The notes under the pieces: generated by a model
Told to the model about the DNA's origin: nothing
The model's input: only the letters and a program-made list of their open reading frames with translations
Database searches by the model: none
NCBI RefSeq assembly: GCF_900129725.1
Contig: NZ_FQWQ01000001.1
Location: 1,364,001 to 1,428,000, forward strand
Direction: 5' to 3'
DNA length: 64,000 bases
Origin: Chryseolinea serpens
GTDB lineage: Bacteria; Bacteroidota; Bacteroidia; Cytophagales; Cyclobacteriaceae
In this document: positions 26,398-33,592 of the stretch, one piece after another
How positions within the stretch are numbered: the first letter of the stretch is position 1
Layout of the letters: every line of letters begins with the position of its first letter
Made by a program: the position numbers and the translations under genes

Positions 26398-28347
26398 ATG
26401 CGCCATCGAATCGTTATCGCGTTCTGTTTCCTGGGGATCTTGCTCTGGACGACCGGTTATGGTCAGGCCTCCAAAAAGGACTCCTACTCAAAATTCAAGA
26501 GCAATTCCTCGCGCCAGTCGGTGACGGTGTTGTTGAATGAAGCGAGTGGATTGAAGGACAAAGACCCGCAAGGCGCCCTCAGCAAAGTTCAGGAAGCGCT
26601 TGGGCTCAGCCTGGCCAACGGCGAGTCGTTCAACGAAGGACGCTGCTACCTGTTGTTGGGTGAGATCAATGAAGGCCTGCAGGAATGGAAGCTGGCCCTG
26701 GACAACTACGGGCATGCCCGGGAGAAGTTCCTTAACCCAAAGGGAGGATACTCAGACGAATATGTGCGCGCCGTACAAGGCATGGGCAACACGGCCCTCA
26801 AGCTCGGGCAATATTCCGAAGCCTTGCAGTACTTTGAAGAGGCCTTGCAGTTATCAAAGAATGCCAATCAAAAGGCAACCTTGCAGTTGAGCTTGTCGGA
26901 AGTGTATTACCAGATGGAGCGCTACCAGGAAGCGTTGGACGCCCTGAAAGAAATCGACCTCTCACCCAAGAAGATCGCCAGCAGTAACAGCTTTTCCAAC
27001 CAGGCCAACAACCAGGAAGCCAAGATCTATGCACGCCTCAACGACCTGGACAAAAGCAAAGCCCTTTTCGATAACTCCGTGAACACCTTGCGGCAAACCA
27101 AAGACGTAAGCCCCGAGGAAGATCAGTCGTTGCAAAAGACCAAAGAAGAGATCGCCGGTGTGTTTCGCTCTCAAAACCGGTATGACGATGAGATCGACCT
27201 GCGCAATAAGTCTATTGAATATAACCTGGAATCCAATAACTTTTCTGAAGTTACCAAGGACAAAGTCGAGATCGGGAAAACCCTCGACGCCAAGGGTGAG
27301 CCCCGCGCTGCCCTGAGAGCCATCGAAGAGGCCACGCGCATGGCCGACACTCTCCACAATCCCAAGGAGCAGATGTACGCTTATCAAACGCTGGCCAACT
27401 TGTATGAAAAGAACGGCATGACATCGAAAGCGTTGGACGCGTATCATAAATTCAGTTTCCATGTCAACCAGGCTGACTCCCTCAATGAATTACAACGCCT
27501 CCAACAGGCCCGCATCCTCAACATTCAAAAGGACATCACCGAGCTCTCCAAAAATGTGTCGCTCGGCAAACAGGAAGAAAGCCTGGAGCTGGCCACGGTT
27601 GCACGCCAGCGGATCATCATCTATGGACTGCTGGCCTTGTTGCTGGTGATCGGCACCACCTCCTATTTCACCTATAAAAATGCGCAGGCCAGCAAAGTCG
27701 CCAACCAGTTGCTGGCCCTGAAGTCGCTGCGCAGCCAGATGAACCCGCATTTTATTTTCAATGCGCTCAACTCCGTCAACCATTTTATTGCCCAGCAGGA
27801 TGAGCGGGCCGCCAATAAATTTCTTTCCGAGTTCTCGCAACTGATGCGGCTGGTGCTCGAAAATTCACAGGAAGATTTTATCCCCCTGCAACAGGAACAG
27901 GATATTCTCTCGCTGTACCTGAAACTCGAGCACTATCGCTTCCGTGACAAATTCGACTACACCATCGACGTCGATGCGTCGCTGAACACCGAGGCGATGG
28001 AGGTCCCTCCCATGCTAATCCAGCCTTACATCGAGAATGCCGTCTGGCATGGGTTGAGGTACCGGGAGGAGAAGGGGCACTTGTCGCTCCGGTTCATCAA
28101 GGACAACGGCCAGTTGGTGGTAGAGATCAAAGACAATGGCATCGGCCGCAAACGATCGGCCGCCTTGAAGACGGCACAACAGAAAAAACACCGGTCCACC
28201 GGCTTGAAAAATATCCGTGAGCGTCTGGACATCCTCAACAAAGTGTACAAGACGCACTACCGCGTTGCCATCGACGACCTGCCGGAAGGGTCGGGCACGG
28301 AGGTGCGTGTTTATTTACCTATGAAAAACCATACCGGTAGCCTATGA
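26398..28347 (+). CDS. TPR-containing LytS-type sensor histidine kinase
   Basis: This is a 649-residue membrane kinase. A signal or anchor (RIVIAFCFLGILLWTTGYGQ) precedes a periplasmic region with about seven TPR-like helical repeats (residues 45-370, for example GNTALKLGQYSEALQYFEEALQ). A coiled stretch and a transmembrane helix (IIIYGLLALLLVIGTTSYFTY, about 402-422) follow. The cytoplasmic part has the His_kinase block QMNPHFIFNALNSVNHFI with the phosphoacceptor His near residue 451. A HATPase has PPMLIQPYIENAVWHG and DNGIGRKR. It overlaps the downstream LytTR regulator by ATGA, so they form a pair. The TPR sensor domain suggests sensing through protein contact. The signal is unknown. Confidence 0.9.
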   Translation: MRHRIVIAFCFLGILLWTTGYGQASKKDSYSKFKSNSSRQSVTVLLNEASGLKDKDPQGALSKVQEALGLSLANGESFNEGRCYLLLGEINEGLQEWKLALDNYGHAREKFLNPKGGYSDEYVRAVQGMGNTALKLGQYSEALQYFEEALQLSKNANQKATLQLSLSEVYYQMERYQEALDALKEIDLSPKKIASSNSFSNQANNQEAKIYARLNDLDKSKALFDNSVNTLRQTKDVSPEEDQSLQKTKEEIAGVFRSQNRYDDEIDLRNKSIEYNLESNNFSEVTKDKVEIGKTLDAKGEPRAALRAIEEATRMADTLHNPKEQMYAYQTLANLYEKNGMTSKALDAYHKFSFHVNQADSLNELQRLQQARILNIQKDITELSKNVSLGKQEESLELATVARQRIIIYGLLALLLVIGTTSYFTYKNAQASKVANQLLALKSLRSQMNPHFIFNALNSVNHFIAQQDERAANKFLSEFSQLMRLVLENSQEDFIPLQQEQDILSLYLKLEHYRFRDKFDYTIDVDASLNTEAMEVPPMLIQPYIENAVWHGLRYREEKGHLSLRFIKDNGQLVVEIKDNGIGRKRSAALKTAQQKKHRSTGLKNIRERLDILNKVYKTHYRVAIDDLPEGSGTEVRVYLPMKNHTGSL

Positions 28348-29081
28348 AAGCCGTGATCGTTGACGACGAAAAAGACAGCCGCCAGATCCTGGCGAACTAC
28401 CTGGCCAAATATTGTCCCGAAGTCCAGGTCTGTGGGTTTGGCGAGTCCGTATCCACCGGGCTGGAGGCCATCGAAGCTCACCACCCCGACATTGTTTTTC
28501 TCGACATCGAAATGCCCTATGGCAACGGATTCGATCTGCTGGACAAGGTTGGACAAGTAGATTTCGAGACGGTGTTTGTCACCGCCTTCGACACTTACGC
28601 CATCCAGGCCCTGAACCTGAGCGCTGCCTATTACCTGCTGAAACCCATCGACATCGACGAGCTCATCAAGGCCGTGACCAAAATAAAAGAGGAACGCGCC
28701 GCGGAAAACTATAAACACCACGCGCAGGTGTTGCTGGACAATTTGCGTGCACCGTCACCTCAAAAGATCATGTTGCCGACGCTAGAAGGGTTCGAGATCG
28801 TGGCGATCAACACGATCTTGTACTGCGAGGCTGTAGATAATTTTACCCGCTTTCATTTCGAGACGGGCACTCCCCTGCTCATTTGCCGCACGTTGAAATA
28901 TTTTGAAGAGGTGCTGGGGGAACATGGCTTCCTACGCATTCACCGATCGCATCTGATCCACCCACACCATGTGATTCGATACTCGAAGGGCAAGGGAGGG
29001 TTTGTGACGATGAAGGATAAGCGGGAGTTGGAGGTGTCGCCGAGTAAGAAGAAGGAGTTGTTGGAGTTGTTTGAGCGATGA
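28344..29081 (+). CDS. LytTR-family response regulator
   Basis: This is a 245-residue regulator. The receiver domain (residues 1-120) has the acidic pair VDDEKD, phosphoacceptor Asp in DIVFLDIEMP near residue 55, Thr in VTAFD, and Lys in LLKPIDID. The LytTR DNA-binding domain occupies about residues 140-240 (ILYCEAVDNFTRFHF ... LRIHRSHLIHPHHV ... LEVSPSKKKEL). It is coupled to the TPR-kinase by a 4-bp overlap. Its targets cannot be read from the window. A short-tandem-repeat element starts immediately after its stop codon. Confidence 0.95.
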   Translation: MKAVIVDDEKDSRQILANYLAKYCPEVQVCGFGESVSTGLEAIEAHHPDIVFLDIEMPYGNGFDLLDKVGQVDFETVFVTAFDTYAIQALNLSAAYYLLKPIDIDELIKAVTKIKEERAAENYKHHAQVLLDNLRAPSPQKIMLPTLEGFEIVAINTILYCEAVDNFTRFHFETGTPLLICRTLKYFEEVLGEHGFLRIHRSHLIHPHHVIRYSKGKGGFVTMKDKRELEVSPSKKKELLELFER

Positions 29082-29189
29082 GGGATCAGGAGCCAGAAGC
29101 CAGGAGCCAGGAGCCAGAATCTTTTTCTCGGCATTCAGTAGCCAGTATTCAGTAGCCAGTATTTAGCAGTCAGTAGTTCAGTGGCTGGC
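29082..29189 (+). repeat. Short-tandem-repeat element, copy 1
   Basis: The element begins at the base after the LytTR stop codon. It contains a run of overlapping 7-bp CAGGAGC/CAGAAGC words, a spacer AATCTTTTTCTCGGCATT, and a run of CAGTAGCCAGTAT-type words. The 55 bp at 29101-29155 recur exactly at 50858-50912. An inverted relative is at 30079-30164. Confidence 0.85.
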
Positions 29190-29244
29190 AATCACTATTT
29201 TGGGTGTTCGGTGGTTTGGTGTAGATTTATCGGAATAGAATGTT

Positions 29245-30003
29245 ATGGGTATGAGGCAATATTTCTGGGTGTTGGGGTTACTCCTTTCCTGTCAAAATCG
29301 GTCGGAGAAAAACGTTGATGTAAATTCTGTTGATAGTGTTGCCGCAGCAATGCAGCCAATAGTTCCGGTGTTCGACACGGTCCAGATCGACACGTTGAGG
29401 GCTGAACCCCTGTTGGAGGAATTTTATGTGGACAGTTTGAATGTTGGGAGGAAGTCGTTCAATAAGGTTGAGATTTCAAAATACAGGGCTATTGATAGCA
29501 TGTATGTGATCATTAAGTTTTATTCAAAACAGCATTCCCGGTGGAAATTAAAAAATGAGTTTCGGTTTGAGAAGGATGGGATTAGGGGTTGCGAGCCGCA
29601 GTTTACGGACTTCAATAATGACAAGCTGAACGATATCACGTATGTCGCCAATGTGGCGGCAAGGCCGGGGTCCAACGAAATGAGGCGGCTTTTCATCTAT
29701 GATGTGCGCGACGACAAACTCGTGTCCATGAAAAATTCTCTGGACTACCCCAATATGCTCTACAACAAAAAACTGAATTGTATCGACGCCCTCCAGGTCT
29801 ATGGGGGCTGTTCAACCGTCTTCCTAAAAATCAGTGGCGACAGCCTAAGGCCCTTCGCCGAGGTCGAATTACATTTCGGCCTCACTGTCACCACTTATGA
29901 CAAGAAAGGGAGGGCAAAAATTATATTCCGCGACACCACAAAAAAGGCCGCCTTCATCCGCTACCAAACCTTCAATCCACCCAAGCCCTACCAGGACAAC
30001 TAA
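29245..30003 (+). CDS. Lipoprotein of unknown function
   Basis: This is a 252-residue protein. A lipobox LLLSC (Cys at about residue 16) after a short hydrophobic stretch marks it as a lipoprotein. An in-frame ATG two codons later is an equal start candidate. A Val/Asp/Ser-rich linker follows. The core is beta-rich, and QFTDFNNDKLNDITYVA (about residue 118) looks like a single FG-GAP/VCBS-type calcium loop (DFNNDKLND). The DNA is more AT-rich than both neighbours. The gene is bracketed by inverted copies of a short-tandem-repeat element at 29082-29189 and 30079-30164, which suggests it may have been gained as a unit. I do not recognise a family. Confidence 0.7.
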   Translation: MGMRQYFWVLGLLLSCQNRSEKNVDVNSVDSVAAAMQPIVPVFDTVQIDTLRAEPLLEEFYVDSLNVGRKSFNKVEISKYRAIDSMYVIIKFYSKQHSRWKLKNEFRFEKDGIRGCEPQFTDFNNDKLNDITYVANVAARPGSNEMRRLFIYDVRDDKLVSMKNSLDYPNMLYNKKLNCIDALQVYGGCSTVFLKISGDSLRPFAEVELHFGLTVTTYDKKGRAKIIFRDTTKKAAFIRYQTFNPPKPYQDN

Positions 30004-30078
30004 GAACACCCCAACCCATCTCACCCCACCTACTACGCCCCCGAAGCCAAGCGCCCTTAAAAACTACTCCGTCGATGA

Positions 30079-30164
30079 ATTACTGATTACTAAAATACTG
30101 ATCCCTGATTAGTTGACTACTGGCTACTGAATACTGGCTACTAACTCCTGGCTCCTAAGTTCTC
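30079..30164 (-). repeat. Short-tandem-repeat element, copy 2 (inverted)
   Basis: The reverse complement reads GGAGCCAGGAGTTAGTAGCC followed by AGTATTCAGTAGCCAGTAGTC. The same word types as copy 1 are present in opposite orientation, but without the AATCTTTTTCTCGG spacer. Confidence 0.75.
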
Positions 30165-30165
30165 C

Positions 30166-30205
30166 CCAAAAACAAAAAGCACCACGGCTATGAACCATGG
30201 TGCTT
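30166..30205 (-). terminator. Rho-independent terminator of the SWIB gene
   Basis: On the minus strand AAGCACCATGG (30205-30195) pairs with CCGTGGTGCTT (30187-30177), with one wobble/mismatch, and is followed by TTTTGTTTTTGG. It lies about 55 bp after the SWIB stop codon. Confidence 0.85.
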
Positions 30206-30259
30206 CTTTTAGGCTTTGTATGCTCAGCAACTGCCAAGCACGCGTCTGTCCTGTCTGAA

Positions 30260-30655
30260 TTACTTCACGTGTTTGTTCACGACTTTAGCCAATTCGAACA
30301 TGGAGATTTGATCTTTGCCACCGAAAATGGCTTTCAGCTTCACGTCGCCGTTGATCATTCTTCTGTTCTTCTTGTCTTGAAGGTTGTTCTTCTTGATGTA
30401 GTCCCAGATCTTTTTGATGATCTCTGTTCTGGGGATGGCTTTGGTGCCGATCACTTCAGCAAGGGCTGCGCTGGGAGTCAGAGGAACCATGAAGGCTGCG
30501 TTGGGTTTTCTTTTGGCGGCTTTCTTAGGAGCTTTCTTGGCTGCTTTTTTAGGAGCGGCCTTCTTTGCTGCCTTCTTGGGAGCTGCTTTCTTTGCCGCCT
30601 TTTTAGCGGTCTTCTTCGCAGCTTTCTTAGCTGCTTTTTTCGCTGTTTTTGCCAT
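30260..30655 (-). CDS. SWIB/MDM2-domain protein with histone-H1-like lysine/alanine tail
   Basis: This is a 131-residue basic protein. Residues 1-50 are an almost pure Lys-Ala-Pro tail built from KKAAKKA and PKKAAKKA units, like eukaryotic H1 tails and bacterial H1-like nucleoid proteins. Residues 53-131 are a SWIB domain: PLTPSAALAEVIG, IPRTEIIKKIWDYIKKNNLQDKKN, INGDVKLKAIFG, ISMFELAKVVNKHV. DNA compaction or a chromatin-like role is inferred; SWIB domains elsewhere mediate protein contacts. No obvious TAnnTTTG promoter was found, but AT-rich DNA precedes it. It has its own terminator and is therefore monocistronic. Confidence 0.93.
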   Translation of the reverse strand: MAKTAKKAAKKAAKKTAKKAAKKAAPKKAAKKAAPKKAAKKAPKKAAKRKPNAAFMVPLTPSAALAEVIGTKAIPRTEIIKKIWDYIKKNNLQDKKNRRMINGDVKLKAIFGGKDQISMFELAKVVNKHVK

Positions 30656-31048
30656 AGCGTTTTTGAATTTTAGAGTTAATTAATAATTACTTAAAATGTT
30701 ATGGTTCACACTTTGCTGTGAATATACTATATTTTGAATCACACTTACAATTTTCATCTTTTTCTCATCCTCTTTTACACCCTTCGCGACGTGCATTTTC
30801 CCTATGAAAATCACCCCCATCGCCCCACGTGATGAGCCCCTTTTGTCTCTGAAAAAACATGCTGTGTACCCCTTCGCGAAGCGCTCCCCGATGCTCATCT
30901 AACCTTAACCTTACCCGTCCCACCAGCTTACATTCTTACTATAGCTAGGGAATCATATAGTAAAGAAAAAGAACACGATACGTTATGAAAAACACCTTGG
31001 CACCCTCCTGGATTTCTCCCCCGGGAGCGGCAAAGTTTTTTCATTCTG
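30656..31048. other. Intergenic region between SWIB and receiver genes
   Basis: This is an AT-rich divergent region of nearly 400 bp. It contains a short palindrome CTTCGCGAAG near 30870. A 72-codon open frame (30680-30898, minus strand) has no recognisable features and I do not call it. No RNA gene is seen. Confidence 0.5.
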
Positions 31049-31080
31049 CTTGTAGTTTCTCCTGCGGAAAGATACTTTTG
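31049..31080 (+). promoter_or_regulatory. Bacteroidota-type promoter of the receiver gene
   Basis: CTTG (31049-31052) and TACTTTTG (31073-31080) are 20 bases apart. This is an exact TAnnTTTG -7 box with one mismatch at the -33 box. The start codon is 22 bp downstream. Confidence 0.6.
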
Positions 31081-31101
31081 ATATACTAAAGGCTGACGCC
31101 A

Positions 31102-31449
31102 ATGAAGGTACTGATCCTCGACGATGAGAAGTTCGATTTGTTCGTAGTAAAAAAATTAGTGCGACTGGAGTTCGAAGCAGAGGGTTTCACCGTTCCCCAG
31201 GAGGCGCTGGACTGGGCCCGGGCAAATACATTCGACGTGGTCATCATCGATTACTACCTCACGACTACCGTACTGGCCCACCACGTGCTGCAGCAGTTGC
31301 GCACCTTTGTGACCCACCCTTTCAAGGCCTTTGTGCTCACCAACTATGTCGACAACCAGCAGGTGACCGAACTGAAGGCCGCCGGGTTCGACGCCGTTAT
31401 CCACAAGCCTTTCACCCTGGAATACTTCAAGGTTCAGCTGGGGCTGTAA
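31102..31449 (+). CDS. Single-domain response regulator (receiver only)
   Basis: This 115-residue receiver domain has all key residues: DDE near residue 7, phosphoacceptor Asp in VVIIDYYL near residue 51, Thr in FVLTNYV, and Lys in VIHKPF near residue 102. There is no output domain, so it should act by protein contact, as CheY-like relays do. No kinase is adjacent; the nearest histidine kinases are 3 kb and 9 kb away in other operons. It is convergent with the ankyrin genes. Confidence 0.88.
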   Translation: MKVLILDDEKFDLFVVKKLVRLEFEAEGFTVPQEALDWARANTFDVVIIDYYLTTTVLAHHVLQQLRTFVTHPFKAFVLTNYVDNQQVTELKAAGFDAVIHKPFTLEYFKVQLGL

Positions 31450-31465
31450 CCCCCCGCGGCCCCCC

Positions 31466-32113
31466 TTATAGCAACGCAGCCACTTCCGTGAATCCCTTTT
31501 CGATGGCCATGTCATAGGGCGTTTGACCCTGGTCGGTCTTTGCTTTCGGGTTGGCGCCATAGCGGAGGAGCAGCCGGGTCATCTCTAGCTCGCCATGATG
31601 GGCGGCGGAGTGCAGCGCGGTGTTGTTGCCTTGCTGGGTGGCCTGCACATCGGCATGATGTTCCAGCAAGAGGCGCACGATGTCGGTGGCGCGTGCGGCA
31701 GCCGCCGAGTGGAGCGGGGCCACGTGGAAGGCGTTGCGTGAAGCCAGGCTGGGGTCTGCGCCGGCGTCCAGCAGGTACGCTGCCACGGGGGTTCGCGCAA
31801 AGAAGCAGGCTAACCCCAACGGTGTGAAGCCATCGGCAGAGAAGGCGTTGAGTTGGTCGCCATGTTCGGTGACGAAGGCTTTGACCTTGTCGAGGCGCCC
31901 TGCGGCGCTGGCTTCGAAGATGTCGAGGTTGGCTTTGTGGGCCAGCAGGTAGTCGCTCAGTTCGGTGTTCCCATAGTAAAAACTCAGTGACAAAAGGGAT
32001 ACACCTTGTGGGTCGCGGGTATCGACCAGCGCGGGGTGTTGTTTCAATTCGTCGATGAGATCGGTGGTGCGGCGCGCCTTGAGGAGCGTCAATACTTTTT
32101 CTTCCATGGTCAT
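31466..32113 (-). CDS. Ankyrin-repeat protein, cytoplasmic
   Basis: This is a 215-residue protein without a signal peptide. It has about five ankyrin repeats. Typical blocks are DPQGVSLLSLSFYYGNTELSDYLL, GFTPLGLACFFARTPVAAYLLDAGAD, NAFHVAPLHSAAAARATDIVRLLLEH, GNNTALHSAAHHGELEMTRLLL and GQTPYDMAIEKGFTEVAALL. It is a protein-binding scaffold. Its ATG overlaps the stop of the upstream gene by ATGA (32110-32113), so the two ankyrin proteins are co-translated. Confidence 0.9.
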   Translation of the reverse strand: MTMEEKVLTLLKARRTTDLIDELKQHPALVDTRDPQGVSLLSLSFYYGNTELSDYLLAHKANLDIFEASAAGRLDKVKAFVTEHGDQLNAFSADGFTPLGLACFFARTPVAAYLLDAGADPSLASRNAFHVAPLHSAAAARATDIVRLLLEHHADVQATQQGNNTALHSAAHHGELEMTRLLLRYGANPKAKTDQGQTPYDMAIEKGFTEVAALL

Positions 32114-32580
32114 TGGGTGATGTTACGAAGCTTCAGGAATTCCAGGACCTCTCCTGCCTCTCCTTTCTGGGCGTGCATCAGCAACGTGATGCCGTGGGGT
32201 CCTTTGCAGAGGTGGGTATCGGGGAAGGCGGCAAAGATGGCTTTCACGATGTCGATCTTGTTCATCATGGCGGCGGTGAAGATGTCCATGCGGGCACCTT
32301 TTCCGACCAGGTACTCGGCGATATCCTTGCGGCCCATGTGGGATGCGCCTCCGAGGGCGGTTTCAAAATCGCCGTTGCCCCAATCGTAGGTCGCGTGCAA
32401 AACGGCTGGTGTTTCTTCCAGCATCTGTTTGGTGCCCACAAGGTCGCCGTGACCCAGTCTCACAAACTCTTTTACTTTGTCGATGCTGAGCGGGTCGGGT
32501 CGTTTGTCCTGGGCCAGGGCCGGATTGCCGGCGAGGGTGAGGATGGGCAGTCCGGTGATAAAATTGCGTCGGGTTATCAT
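32110..32580 (-). CDS. Ankyrin-repeat protein with Tat-type signal peptide
   Basis: This is a 156-residue protein. The N-terminus MITRRNFITGLPILTLAGNPALAQ is a twin-arginine signal (TRRNFI) with a cleavage site near ALAQ, so export in folded form is likely. The mature protein has about three degenerate ankyrin repeats (FVRLGHGDLVGTKQML, WGNGDFETALGGASHMG, GITLLMHAQKGEAGEVLEFL). It overlaps the cytoplasmic ankyrin gene by 4 bp. The pairing of an exported and a cytoplasmic ankyrin protein in one operon is unusual. The partner is unknown. Confidence 0.85.
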   Translation of the reverse strand: MITRRNFITGLPILTLAGNPALAQDKRPDPLSIDKVKEFVRLGHGDLVGTKQMLEETPAVLHATYDWGNGDFETALGGASHMGRKDIAEYLVGKGARMDIFTAAMMNKIDIVKAIFAAFPDTHLCKGPHGITLLMHAQKGEAGEVLEFLKLRNITQ

Positions 32581-32649
32581 AGAAAATTTGGGTTTATGTT
32601 GGCGAAGCTAGGGTGATGCGGGTCGGAGAACTTCTTTTAAATCACCTTT

Positions 32650-33588
32650 TTGTATCTTACTTTAAATTACGCAATCGTGCTGGCATTCGTACATAAAGAT
32701 CCCCAAAAGAAGGGCGCCCCGGAAGGCTCGCTGTTCGCCAGCACGCGCGAAAGCTCCATCATCATGAACAGCAGCGCCCGCTTCCACGATTGGAAAGGTG
32801 TGGGCCCGCTCTCGCTGAAAGTGGCTTTGAAAGGCGAGGCCCTGTATGAAGTGGAGAACCGGCGGCTGACCGTCGATGAGAACCGTCTCCTGATCCTCAA
32901 CGACGCCCAGGAATATCGCGTGCTGGTGAATAGCCCCTTCAAAGCCGAAACCTTTATTGTCTTCTTCGACGCCTCCCTGGTGGCCGACGTGCTCCAACAT
33001 TTTCAACGCTCCGATGAACGGCTGCTGGACAATCCAGCGGACTGCGCTCCTTCTCCCTACACCTTCAACCTGAACACCCTCGAATTAGACGAGAGCCTCC
33101 GCCAAAACCTGCTGCAGCTCAAACAATCCATCGCGAAAAACGCACCCATGCTTTCGCTGCGCGAGGATCTCTTTTTCCTCTTCCATACCCTGCGCTCAAC
33201 CGAAGCCCGCGCCTCATCGCGCGCCCTGAGCCTGCCCTTTGCCAAGACGAGCACGAAACAAGAGATCGCGCGCCGTCTGCTCGTGGCCCGCGATTATCTG
33301 CATGCCTATAAAGCGGAGGCCATCGGTCTGGAGGAGTTGAGCAGCGCTTCGATGCTTTCCCCCAATCATTTGCTGCGCAACTTTTGTGCTTATTTTGGCT
33401 GTACGCCGTTTCAATACCTCACCCGTCTGCGGATGAAAACCGCCGAGCAGCTTTTACAACATTCGACGCTGCCCATCACCGAGATCTGCCAGGCAGCAGG
33501 TTTTGAAAGCCTGAGTTCCTTCAGCTGGTCATTCAAAAAAATAACCGGCAGGTCGCCCCGCCGGTTCAGAATGGATCATCTTCAATAA
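32650..33588 (+). CDS. AraC-family transcriptional regulator
   Basis: This 312-residue protein starts at TTG as drawn; the GTG at 32677 is an alternative start. The N-terminal half (SSIIMNSSARFHDW ... YEVENRRLTVDENRLLILND) is a cupin-like sensing domain. The C-terminal 100 residues contain two helix-turn-helix units, LEELSSASMLSPNHLLRNFCAYFGCTPFQYLTRLRM and ITEICQAAGFESLSSFSWSFKKITGRSP, the AraC signature. It is divergent to the ankyrin operon and convergent with the permease genes (stop codons 4 bp apart). Either neighbour could be its target. Confidence 0.92.
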   Translation: MYLTLNYAIVLAFVHKDPQKKGAPEGSLFASTRESSIIMNSSARFHDWKGVGPLSLKVALKGEALYEVENRRLTVDENRLLILNDAQEYRVLVNSPFKAETFIVFFDASLVADVLQHFQRSDERLLDNPADCAPSPYTFNLNTLELDESLRQNLLQLKQSIAKNAPMLSLREDLFFLFHTLRSTEARASSRALSLPFAKTSTKQEIARRLLVARDYLHAYKAEAIGLEELSSASMLSPNHLLRNFCAYFGCTPFQYLTRLRMKTAEQLLQHSTLPITEICQAAGFESLSSFSWSFKKITGRSPRRFRMDHLQ

Positions 33589-33592
33589 ATCT

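Noticed and set aside
30680-30898. 72-codon open frame in the SWIB upstream region
   Set aside because: It overlaps the region needed for the SWIB promoter and shows no signal peptide, domain or ribosome site.
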